From Acidobacteriota bacterium (lineage in GTDB: Bacteria; Acidobacteriota; Terriglobia; Terriglobales; Acidobacteriaceae): a DNA stretch of 15,948 nucleotides. The DNA is taken from NCBI GenBank assembly GCA_003225655.1, contig QIAW01000002.1:1-15948 (forward strand). The letters are read 5' to 3'. The position numbers and the translations under genes are program-made. Positions 1-6,637 of the stretch are shown here, in pieces. The notes beneath the pieces are model-generated. The model ran no database searches, had not been told where the DNA came from, and worked only from the letters and a program-made list of their open reading frames with translations. Positions within the stretch are counted from its first letter, which is position 1. Each line of letters starts with the position of its first letter.

Positions 1-47
1 GATTGTTGATTTGGTGATTGAACTCTTCGCTCCTACTTCTTACTTCT
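1..47. repeat. short degenerate heptamer repeats at the window edge
   Basis: The 50 bases downstream of the glycosyltransferase gene hold two short repeat patches. TACTTCT occurs twice in direct tandem at 34-40 and 41-47. Before it, GATTGTT and GATTTGG (1-14) are imperfect 7-base copies. No gene is visible here. The 7-base period matches the repeat patches found elsewhere in the window, although the unit differs. Function unknown. Confidence 0.45.
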
Positions 48-51
48 CAAA

Positions 52-1242
52 TCAAACCAGTCCCTTCCTTAGCTCATCCAGCGGATACTTTGTTCCCCTC
101 CAGTTGATACCGCCGTTCCACAGGGTGATGCAGGTTGAGCGCAGCATGGCGTAAATGACCAGCGCAGATGCCAGGGGATGGGTAAGAACATAGAGCGGCG
201 AGATGTTTGCGTGGAAAAACATCGCCACATAGAAGCAAAAGATGCAGGCCAGGGCCAGCAGGAAGCCCAGCTTGCTCCAGCCGGGAGCAAACGCCGCTCC
301 AACATAGGGCAGCAGGAAGAAGGCAGTCATGGCCAAGACCATGCCCAGTGCCCGCCACCATTGAAATTCAGCCAGAGCGAAAAAGTTTTTAGTGACGTTG
401 CGGACCAGGCCAAATGCGCCCACGATCCAGCGGATTCTGATCAGGCCAGGACCGATGGCGCAGCGCTGGGTGAATCTATTTTTTTTGACCACTTTGCCCA
501 GCTTCGTGTCCTCAACCACCTCCATGCGCAAAGCCTGGAAGGTTCCTATCCGCTCGTACACGGAGCGGCGAATCATATTGAATGCGCCACCGCCCATGTA
601 CTCGCGAGACGCGGGATCAGCGGCCTTCCAGGGGCGGTAGCCCAGAACCATAAAGCATCCGAATAAAGCCACCATCATGCGCTCGCCCCAACAGTGTGTC
701 TCCATGTCGGGAACCAGGACAAGATGATCGGTCGGCGCGGCTTGAGCATAGGCCACGGCGCGGCGGAGAGAATCAGGACGAAAGACCACGTCGGCATCGG
801 TGAAGAGCAGCCAGTCCCCACCGGCCTGCTGGGCGGCTCGCCACATGGCGTGCGGCTTACCCAGCCAACCCGCGGGAAGTTGGGCGATGTGAATGACGCG
901 GAGTCTGCCATGGGAGGCCGCGGCCATGCGGTCCAAAATTTCGCCGGTGCGATCGGTGGAGCGGTCGTCAATGGCGATGATTTCGTAATCGGCATAATCG
1001 AGTTTCAGCAACGACGCCATTGCCGGTTCTACGTTTTCTTCCTCGTTCAGCGCGGGCACGATGATGCTGACCCGTGGCCTGGGCGATTGGAGGTTCCACT
1101 CGGGCCGGCTAATATCGGCGATCTGGCGCATGCCCCGCGCGACCCCGGCCAGGCGGAAGAACCAGAAACCTCCCAGGATCAACCCAAGGGTCCAAGAGAA
1201 CCAGTGGGCTTCGAAACCGGACAGGAGGAAGTGAAGGCTCAT
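52..1242 (-). CDS. membrane-anchored family 2 glycosyltransferase
   Basis: Predicted GT2-family glycosyltransferase of 396 residues that moves a sugar from a nucleotide-sugar to an unidentified acceptor, probably a lipid, at the inner membrane. An N-terminal hydrophobic helix (about 15-32) precedes a GT-A domain. That domain shows the opening motif SIIVPALNEEEN (59-70), D92-D93 in AIDDRSTD, the metal-binding FTDADVVF (D149, D151), the E244-D245 pair in VVEDTKLG and a QxxR element at 294-297. Three hydrophobic segments follow (about 299-370), then the tail WRGTKYPLDELR. I chose the ATG at 1242 because it overlaps the stop of the transporter upstream as ATGA, and the 36 extra residues of the longer frame are Cys/Arg-rich and family-untypical. 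The sequence does not look like HpnI (ceramide-glucosyltransferase-like). It is closer in style to polyprenoid or carotenoid glycosyltransferases, but the acceptor is unknown. Confidence 0.85.
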   Translation of the reverse strand: MSLHFLLSGFEAHWFSWTLGLILGGFWFFRLAGVARGMRQIADISRPEWNLQSPRPRVSIIVPALNEEENVEPAMASLLKLDYADYEIIAIDDRSTDRTGEILDRMAAASHGRLRVIHIAQLPAGWLGKPHAMWRAAQQAGGDWLLFTDADVVFRPDSLRRAVAYAQAAPTDHLVLVPDMETHCWGERMMVALFGCFMVLGYRPWKAADPASREYMGGGAFNMIRRSVYERIGTFQALRMEVVEDTKLGKVVKKNRFTQRCAIGPGLIRIRWIVGAFGLVRNVTKNFFALAEFQWWRALGMVLAMTAFFLLPYVGAAFAPGWSKLGFLLALACIFCFYVAMFFHANISPLYVLTHPLASALVIYAMLRSTCITLWNGGINWRGTKYPLDELRKGLV

Positions 1243-2501
1243 TGTGGAGCTACTCCAGAACCCATTTTGGTGAGAACCACGTTTCCGTTGATGGGAACCG
1301 CAGGCGCAAAGCGCATGCCGTAGAACAAAACAGCGCCAGAGAACACACACGCGACCATGGCGGGGATAAAAGCAATCGGTAATGAGCTATGGTCGGAGAT
1401 GAATCCCATCAAAGGCGGCGAGGGGATGTCTCCAAGAATGTGAATCACAAATAAGTTCACAGCTACGGCGGTAGAGCGAATAGGTGCGGACACAGAATTT
1501 ACCAGTGCGGCATTGGCCGGGCCGGAGTTGGACATCAGGAAGAATATCGAGAGCAACACGGCGGGGTACATGAAAATTCCGGCGTGAAAGATCGCCACTA
1601 TCATGAAAGGGATAGCCAACAGCACACTCCAGGCCGAGAGCCGATAATAGGAAGCCTTATCGCGGCGCAGCATCCAGTCACCCAGCCAGCCGCCTACCAG
1701 AGTGGCCACTACCCCATCGAAGAGGACGATTCCGCCGAAGATCAGGTTGGCTTTGGTAAGGGGGATACCACGCACGCGAGAGAGAAAAGTTGGCATCCAT
1801 TGAGAGATTCCCCCGATGGCGAAAGTAAACATGGCCATCCCCAGAGAGATGGTCCAATAGGCGGGATTGCGGACTAATCCCAGCACGGTGGCGCGCTCCG
1901 GTGTGGCAAGCAGGCGATCGGCGCTGCCCCGCTGCGGCTCAGGCATCAGCATCACAAGCAAGGCCAGAAGGAATCCGGGCAGCGCGGCAACCAGAAAAGG
2001 CGCCCGCCATCCGTGCGAAGGTCCGAGATATCCGCCGAGCAGATAACCGCCAGCAGCCCCAGCGGGAATCGCCATATAAAGAACTGCTAACATGCGTCCG
2101 CGCTGGTGTTCAGGAAAGAGATCTGAGACCAGTGAAGGAGCAATGACAACAAAGCTGGCCTCGCCGATGCCGACCAGTGTATGCCGCACCAGCAAGGCCT
2201 GATAGGTGTGAGTTATGGCGGTCAGTAAAGTAGCGCCGCTCCAGACGATGGCTCCACCAGCTACCAGCCATTTCCTGGCGTACCGGTCGGCCAGAATTCC
2301 CACGAAGGGGGATGCGGCCACATAGCAGCCGAAAAAAACGCCCGTCAACCAGCCCATATCAGCATCGCTGCGATGAAATTCTTTTTGAACCAGGGGCTGC
2401 ACGGCGGCGAGCACATAACGGTCAACATAATTAAAAAAATTCAGCCCGGTTAACAGAGCCAGGGCCAGCATGGGATACAGTTTGCCGAGCGGTTTTGTCA
2501 T
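1239..2501 (-). CDS. MFS transporter, Spinster-like
   Basis: Inner-membrane major facilitator superfamily protein of 420 residues with about 12 hydrophobic segments. Family marks are NYVDRYVLAAVQP in helix 1, the loop 2-3 motif GILADRYARKW, and RHTLVGIGEASF in helices 4-5, where Arg and Glu are typical of Spinster (Spns)-type carriers. A degenerate repeat of the loop motif (GGWLGDWMLRRDK) lies at the start of the second half. Known Spinster-type carriers move lipids such as sphingosine-1-phosphate or lysophospholipids, but many bacterial members have no assigned substrate. It lies 21 bp after queF and its stop overlaps the glycosyltransferase start by 4 bases, so the pair is probably made together. 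A lipid or glycolipid substrate is an inference from that coupling. No strong Shine-Dalgarno is visible before the chosen ATG. Confidence 0.85.
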   Translation of the reverse strand: MTKPLGKLYPMLALALLTGLNFFNYVDRYVLAAVQPLVQKEFHRSDADMGWLTGVFFGCYVAASPFVGILADRYARKWLVAGGAIVWSGATLLTAITHTYQALLVRHTLVGIGEASFVVIAPSLVSDLFPEHQRGRMLAVLYMAIPAGAAGGYLLGGYLGPSHGWRAPFLVAALPGFLLALLVMLMPEPQRGSADRLLATPERATVLGLVRNPAYWTISLGMAMFTFAIGGISQWMPTFLSRVRGIPLTKANLIFGGIVLFDGVVATLVGGWLGDWMLRRDKASYYRLSAWSVLLAIPFMIVAIFHAGIFMYPAVLLSIFFLMSNSGPANAALVNSVSAPIRSTAVAVNLFVIHILGDIPSPPLMGFISDHSSLPIAFIPAMVACVFSGAVLFYGMRFAPAVPINGNVVLTKMGSGVAPQ

Positions 2502-2522
2502 GGCGTCAGGTTTTGAACGCAG

Positions 2523-2921
2523 TTATTTCTTTGGCCGGGGATAACGCGCTTCAATAGTTGTACCAATGCCTCCGCGGGGGCGAAACTCGCCGGTCACGAC
2601 AGCCCAGATGGGCTTGGCGGCGCGAACTACGTCATTGAGCACGCGGTTCACGATATTTTCCTGAAAGATGCCCAGGTTGCGGTAGGTCAGAAGATATTCC
2701 TTCAGCGATTTCAGCTCCAGGCAGAGCTTGTCGGGCATGTAGCGGATCTTGAGCACACCAAAATCGGGCAGGCCGGTCTTAGGGCAGACCGAGGTGAATT
2801 CGGGGACATCAACAACGATTTCGTATCCGGCAAACTGGTTGGGCCAGGTCTCTATGTCAGGAAAGTCTGCATCCAGGCCAGCAGCGGCATGCTCTGGAGT
2901 GTAACGGGGAGCTTTGGGCAT
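2523..2921 (-). CDS. queF: NADPH-dependent 7-cyano-7-deazaguanine reductase QueF (preQ0 reductase)
   Basis: Short (unimodular) QueF of 132 residues. The family reduces the nitrile of preQ0 to the amine preQ1 with two NADPH, in the cytosol, in the queuosine tRNA-modification pathway. Visible marks are the catalytic segment FTSVCPKTGLPDFG with the nucleophile Cys46 and proton donor Asp53, the QueF signature LELKSLKEYL (68-77), RNLGIFQEN with Glu88, and the tail GEFRPRGGIG. One position is unusual: the His that precedes the substrate-binding Glu in the Bacillus subtilis enzyme (FHE) is Gln87 here. No other queuosine gene lies nearby. It is the first gene of a leftward run with the MFS transporter and glycosyltransferase. 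No clear ribosome binding site is seen upstream; TACAAT lies just before the start, so a very short leader is possible. Confidence 0.95.
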   Translation of the reverse strand: MPKAPRYTPEHAAAGLDADFPDIETWPNQFAGYEIVVDVPEFTSVCPKTGLPDFGVLKIRYMPDKLCLELKSLKEYLLTYRNLGIFQENIVNRVLNDVVRAAKPIWAVVTGEFRPRGGIGTTIEARYPRPKK

Positions 2922-2940
2922 GTAGATATTGTAATGGCAG

Positions 2941-2961
2941 CTCTTAGCCGTTAGCTATTAG
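2941..2961. repeat. three tandem CNNTTAG heptamers
   Basis: Three consecutive 7-base units fit CNNTTAG exactly: CTCTTAG (2941-2947), CCGTTAG (2948-2954) and CTATTAG (2955-2961). On the minus strand they read CTAANNG and lie about 20 bases upstream of the queF start. Units of the same form recur at 8,563-8,616 and 11,114-11,127. Confidence 0.7.
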
Positions 2962-3227
2962 TTTGGGACTCCACTGCCGAAACTCTTGTTTGAAAGCGTC
3001 TGTCCTGGTGGTTGCCGTAACCAGGAGGAACAAATAAGCGCGCTGCCGCATCTAATCACAGAACTCTCCAGAGCCATGTCGCGCGTACCTGATTGAGGAG
3101 AAAGGCCGATGGTGACGGGTGTAAGCAGGAAACCTGAGGGCGTGTCGGATATACTAAATAGTTTCCTCCTCAACATGCCCAAGTACTGCCCGTGGGCATG
3201 AATTTTGAATGTAAAGGAAGCGGGTTA
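2962..3227. other. divergent intergenic region with candidate promoter and inverted repeats
   Basis: Non-coding space between the leftward queF run and the rightward efflux adaptor, so promoters for both directions should lie here. A 7-bp stem with 10-base loop, TCCTGGT/ACCAGGA, is at 3003-3026. An imperfect 11-12 bp inverted repeat, TTGAGGAGAAA (3093-3103) and TTTCCTCCTCAA (3162-3173), encloses a small CAGG-AAA-CCTG hairpin (3126-3136) and a plus-strand -10-like TATACT (3150-3155). No good -35 partner is seen 17 bp upstream. A 74-codon frame on the minus strand here lacks any recognisable feature and I do not call it. No preQ1 riboswitch pattern was recognised before queF. Confidence 0.35.
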
Positions 3228-4429
3228 TTGAGTAAGAGGATTTGGACCATTATTGCCGCAGTAGTGTTGGGCGTCATCGTGCTCGCAGCTTTCATGACGA
3301 CATCGCGCGGGGAGATCCCTGTGCGCAGCGAGCGGACGCGGCGCGAGACCATCATCAATACCATCCAGACCAACGGAAAGATCGAACCTATCCAGAATTT
3401 TGAGGCGCATACACCGGGGGCGACCACGGTAAAAAGACTGCTGGTCAACGAAGGCGACACCGTCAAAAAAGGGCAGCTCCTGCTGCAGCTTGACGACGCC
3501 GAGGCCCGGGCCACCGCAGCAAGGGCGCTGGCGGAGATGCGCTCCGCGGATGCCAATATCGCCGCCGTGCGCGGGGGCGGCACGCACGAAGAGGTGCTGG
3601 GAACGCAGGCGGACATGGTGAAAGCTAAAGGCGAATTGGACGCAGCGCAAAGAAACCTGGATGCGACGAAGCGCCTGGAGCAGAGCGGCTCGGCGTCTCC
3701 GGCTGAGGTTTCCGCGGCAGAGACCCGTTTGCAGACCGCCCAGGCGCAGGTGAATCTGCTGCAGCAAAAATTGAAGGGGCGCTATTCGCCGCCCGAGGTG
3801 CAGCGCGTCTTTGCACAAAAGACAGAGGCGCAGGCGGCTTACGCGGCAGCCCAGGATGTGCTGCAAAATTCCAACGTCCGCGCTCCGCAGGATGGAATCG
3901 TCTACTCTCTGCCCGTGCGCCAGGGACAATACGTTAATGCCGGCGATCTGCTGGTGCAGGTGGCCAATCTTTCGAAGGTGCAGGTACGCGGCTTTGTAGA
4001 TGAGCCGGACATCGGGCGAATTGGGATGCCATCCCCGGACGCACCTGGGAGGGCACGCTCACGCGAATCCCGACTACGGTCATCGTGCGGGGCACGCGCA
4101 CCGTGGGCGAGATCACGTGCGAGGTGGATAACCGCGACGGCAAGCTGCTGCCCAACATCAACGTAAACGTGAGCATCCTGACGGCGCACGAAGACAACGC
4201 GCTGACGGTTTCACGCGAGGCCATGCACCAGGAAGACCACGTGCATTTTGTTTATCAGATCGTGGACGGCAAATTGAAACGGGTCAACGTGGAAACCTCA
4301 GTTTTCAACCTCACCCGCATACAAGTAGCCAAGGGCCTGGACGATGGAGCCGAGGTAGCACTAGGCTCGACAAATGGCGCTCCTCTGCAGCCCGGAGCTG
4401 CTGTCCGCGTGGCACAACCGAGCTATTGA
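3228..4429 (+). pseudogene. RND/ABC-type efflux periplasmic adaptor (membrane fusion protein), frame disrupted near 4020
   Basis: HlyD/MacA-like adaptor that would bridge an inner-membrane pump to an outer-membrane channel. The first frame gives an N-terminal membrane anchor, the front half of a biotinyl-lipoyl-like domain (NEGDTVKKGQLLLQLDD), a long Ala/Gln-rich coiled-coil hairpin, the second lipoyl half (VRAPQDGIVYSLPVRQGQYV) and the start of the beta-barrel (VDEPDIGRI). It then loses sense. Homology resumes in another frame at 4022 with WDAIPGRTWEG, continues through RGTRTVGEITCEVDNRDG and ends PSY at 4429. The usual segment between these blocks, about nine residues ending just before WDA, is missing. 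The frame change fits a deletion of 3k+1 bases, for example 28. I prefer the TTG start at 3228, which has AAGGAAG seven bases upstream and gives a normal MSKRIW beginning; GTG 3192 and ATG 3198 are alternatives. Unless the deletion is an assembly fault, the adaptor should be non-functional. Confidence 0.8.
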
Positions 4430-4451
4430 TTTTCTTTGGTCTTGATACGAA

Positions 4452-5426
4452 ATGAAAAACTTCCTATTGGTACTGGTCCTCTTAGCAGCAGCGGCAAGCG
4501 CTGGCGCCGCTGACGCCAATCCACGTCTAATGCTCGCCGATGGCCAGGCGAACGAAGCCCTGACGGCCTTGAAGGCGAAAACCCAGTCTTCTCCCAAAGA
4601 TGCCGAGGCCTTTCACCAGCTCGCGCACGCTTACTACGTGATGGAGCTTTGGGACGATGCTATTACCGCTGAGCAGCAGGCGGTAACTCTGGCGTCCAAT
4701 AACAGCGAATACCATCTCATTCTCGGTTGCGCCTACGGCAACAAGGCGGAGACCATTTCGAAGTTTGCGTTTTTTACGGCGGTGAAATTAGCGCACGTAA
4801 CCCGGGCCGAGTTTGAAAAGGCGGTCGAGCTCGATGGCAACAATGTTGAGGCCCGCCGCGACCTGGCCGAGTATTACGCGGAAGCGCCGGGCTTTTTCGG
4901 TCTCGGCGGCAGCAAGGAGAAGGCCCGTGCCCAGGCGGAAAAGGTGAAAGATATCGACGCCGCGGCCTCCCACTGGATCAAAGCCCGCGCGGCAGAAGAA
5001 GACAAAAAGAACGACGTCGCCGAGGCAGAATATCGTGCCGCCATTGTCGCCTCTTCCAACCCGGCCAAAGACTGGCTGGAGTTTGCCTCCTACTACCGCC
5101 ACAAAAAGCGCTACCCTGAGATGGAAGAGGCCATCAACAAGGCAGTATCGCTCGACGACAAGAAACCGAGCAATGCGCTGTTCGATGCCGCCTCCCAGTT
5201 GCTGCGCGCCGGGCGCAACTTCCCGCTGGCGGCCACGCTGGCGCGCAAATATATCGCCGAAGAAAAGCACGCCGACGAAGCACCTCTCTTCCAGGCGCAT
5301 TTCCTTCTGGGCCAGATCCTGGAAAAACAGAACGATAAAAAGGGAGCCGCTGACGAGTACAAGGCCACACTGGCTCTGGCCAGCGACTTCAAACGGGCCC
5401 AGGATGCGCTGAAGAAGCTGCAGTAA
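4452..5426 (+). CDS. secreted tetratricopeptide-repeat protein
   Basis: Protein of 324 residues with an N-terminal signal peptide (MKNFLLVLVLLAAAASAGAA, cleavage likely near residue 20), so it should act in the periplasm or at the envelope. The rest is helical with several TPR-like units: about 40-72 (DAEAFHQLAHAYYVMELW), 74-105 (NSEYHLILGCAYGNKAE), a segment near 115-145 (RAEFEKAVELDGNNVEARRD), and more around 185-235 and 285-320. A GFFGLGGS turn lies near residues 144-151. TPRs are protein-binding scaffolds; no catalytic domain is seen. It follows the broken efflux adaptor by 22 bp, which suggests co-transcription, but no specific link to efflux can be read from the sequence. No strong Shine-Dalgarno precedes the ATG. 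Confidence 0.85.
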   Translation: MKNFLLVLVLLAAAASAGAADANPRLMLADGQANEALTALKAKTQSSPKDAEAFHQLAHAYYVMELWDDAITAEQQAVTLASNNSEYHLILGCAYGNKAETISKFAFFTAVKLAHVTRAEFEKAVELDGNNVEARRDLAEYYAEAPGFFGLGGSKEKARAQAEKVKDIDAAASHWIKARAAEEDKKNDVAEAEYRAAIVASSNPAKDWLEFASYYRHKKRYPEMEEAINKAVSLDDKKPSNALFDAASQLLRAGRNFPLAATLARKYIAEEKHADEAPLFQAHFLLGQILEKQNDKKGAADEYKATLALASDFKRAQDALKKLQ

Positions 5427-5441
5427 ACAGCGTGAGTCGTT

Positions 5442-5482
5442 TAAAAGCCTATAAAATGCGGGCTTTAGCCGGCTTTTAGCCC
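5442..5482. terminator. candidate hairpin/terminator with GGCTTTAGCC direct repeats
   Basis: Just after the TPR gene, TAAAAGCC (5442-5449) can pair with GGCTTTTA (5471-5478), and GGGCT (5460-5464) can pair with AGCCC (5478-5482); these are alternative folds. The core holds two near-identical units, GGCTTTAGCC (5461-5470) and GGCTTTTAGCC (5471-5481). No long T run follows, so intrinsic termination is uncertain. The reverse complement, GGCTAAAGCCCGCA, resembles AGCTAAAGCCGCA at 8649-8660, so this may be a dispersed repeat. Confidence 0.4.
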
Positions 5483-5608
5483 CTGAGGTTTTCAAATTCC
5501 GCTGACTTCGGGGGGTATGAAACAGCTTCTAAGATCAAAATGAGGGGAGCCTCCTATTGCTGCGTCGACAGGCAAGAATTCGGCGGTACAATGAAGAGAA
5601 GACAGGTT

Positions 5609-5833
5609 ATGACTACACGAATCAAGCCGCTCACGATGGATTCCATTGATGTGGACAACGAGCAGGATCTCGATGCTTTTCTCGCACAGGTTCATGCCGT
5701 CGGCGACAAGATCCGTCACGCACAGGTGCAGGAAGCCATTCGGCTAGGAATTATCGACGAAAAAGGCAATCTCATAAAGCGTGGTCTTCCGGAAGACATG
5801 CGCGAAGAAGCGGACCGCGACTTCGGAGGTTAG
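5609..5833 (+). CDS. putative antitoxin partner of the zeta-like toxin
   Basis: Small, charged, soluble protein of 74 residues from the ATG at 5609 (MTTRIKPLTMDSIDVDNEQD...), ending RDFGG. It has no DNA-binding motif that I can recognise. In-frame ATGs at 5540 and 5591 would add 23 or 6 residues. I prefer 5609 because the extra N-terminus from 5540 is Cys-rich and looks non-coding, and AGG lies just before 5609. The role is inferred from position: it ends one base before the likely TTG start of a zeta-family kinase, and its last codons carry that gene's GGAGG. A small gene directly ahead of and coupled to a toxin is the usual antitoxin arrangement. It does not resemble the classical epsilon or PezA antitoxins. 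Confidence 0.6.
   Translation: MTTRIKPLTMDSIDVDNEQDLDAFLAQVHAVGDKIRHAQVQEAIRLGIIDEKGNLIKRGLPEDMREEADRDFGG
5825..5829 (+). promoter_or_regulatory. ribosome binding site deciding the TTG start of the zeta-like gene
   Basis: GGAGG lies five bases before TTG 5835 and inside the last codons of the putative antitoxin. It is about 20 bases from the alternative ATG at 5850, which is too far. Translation of the toxin is therefore probably coupled to the antitoxin. Confidence 0.6.
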
Positions 5834-5834
5834 T

Positions 5835-6502
5835 TTGCCGCGACCTCGAATGATCGTGGTCGCCGGCCCGCCGGGCAGCGGCAAGTCCACAAATTTTCCC
5901 CTTGTTGAATACGGCTACGACTGGTTCAATGCTGATACCCGTGCCGCTGAACTTAATGGCGGTTCCTTCCGTCGCATTCCCAAAGATATCCGCGCTCGTG
6001 TAAACCTGGAATTTCAATCTTGGGTAATTGATCACATCAGCGCCGGCAAGAGCTTTGCTTTAGAAACCACTCTCCGCAGCCAAGTCACATTTGAGCAGGC
6101 GCGGCTCGCGCAAGCCCACGGTTTCTGGACTTTGATGGAGTATGTCAATGCCGGCAGCGTAGAGGAGAGCATCAGGCGGGTGATGGAGCGATCATATAGA
6201 GGGGCCACTCGGCTTCCGAACGCCTCATCCGTGACATTTACAACAAAAGCACGAAGAATCTGATTGCTGCGCTTGATTTTCGAACAAGCTGCCTCCAAAC
6301 GCTCCGCATCTACGACAATTCCAGATTCGACAAACCGCTGCAGCCGCTCCTCAATATCAGATACGGGCGCCCGACGTATTTAAGTCAAGAAGTATCGCCT
6401 TGGTTGGAGCACCTTCTCAAGGGAACTGAGTTCGATATCGCCAGCGTACGCGAGTCCCTACAAATTAAAGCTGCGCGCAAAAGCACCGGCAGGGAGCAGT
6501 AG
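5835..6502 (+). pseudogene. zeta-toxin-like P-loop kinase, frameshifted in a G run at 6201-6204
   Basis: Zeta-family kinases are toxins that phosphorylate UDP-activated amino sugars of cell-wall synthesis; related P-loop kinases may have other substrates. The first frame shows Walker A GPPGSGKST (residues 11-19), WFNADTRAAEL, the ALETTLRS segment and RRVMERSYRG. It then runs into a stop at 6261-6263. Adding one G to GGGG at 6201-6204 restores reading through RGGHSASERLIRDIYNKS, the GGH element and following helix expected of this family. The frame then stays open to TAG at 6502, giving about 222 residues, a normal family length. So this is either a recently inactivated toxin, a phase-variable one, or a one-base sequencing error. 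The start is TTG 5835, with GGAGG five bases upstream. Confidence 0.8.
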
Positions 6503-6637
6503 ACCTGACCAGCAAACACGTCTCGGAAGAAAAACCTGCCGCCGGAACACCTCTCTTCCAAAGGAAATGGAGCACACAGGCTGCGCGGCTTGTTATACTT
6601 CCAGATTCCTTTGATTCCAATTTTTTAGGTGATGGTG
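6503..6637 (+). promoter_or_regulatory. upstream region of the TolC-family gene with a -10-like element
   Basis: Non-coding stretch between the zeta-like gene and the outer-membrane channel gene. TATACT at 6594-6599 matches a -10 box in five of six positions and lies about 40 bases before the start. I find no convincing -35 at standard spacing, so the promoter call is weak. Confidence 0.3.

Noticed and set aside
178..666. 162-codon plus-strand open frame
   Set aside because: Antisense to the glycosyltransferase, which has complete catalytic motifs.
52..1350. Longer glycosyltransferase start at 1350
   Set aside because: The extra 36 residues overlap the transporter gene, are Cys/Arg/His-rich, and the ATGA-coupled start at 1242 is better supported.
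2922..3060. Possible preQ1 riboswitch before queF
   Set aside because: The minus-strand leader lacks the C-rich/A-rich pattern of known preQ1 classes that I could recognise.
2958..3182. 74-codon minus-strand open frame in the divergent intergenic region
   Set aside because: No recognisable domain, low-complexity Ser-rich sequence, and it overlaps the likely promoter region of the adaptor gene.
4788..5495. 235-codon minus-strand open frame
   Set aside because: Antisense to the TPR gene, which has a signal peptide and clear repeat units.
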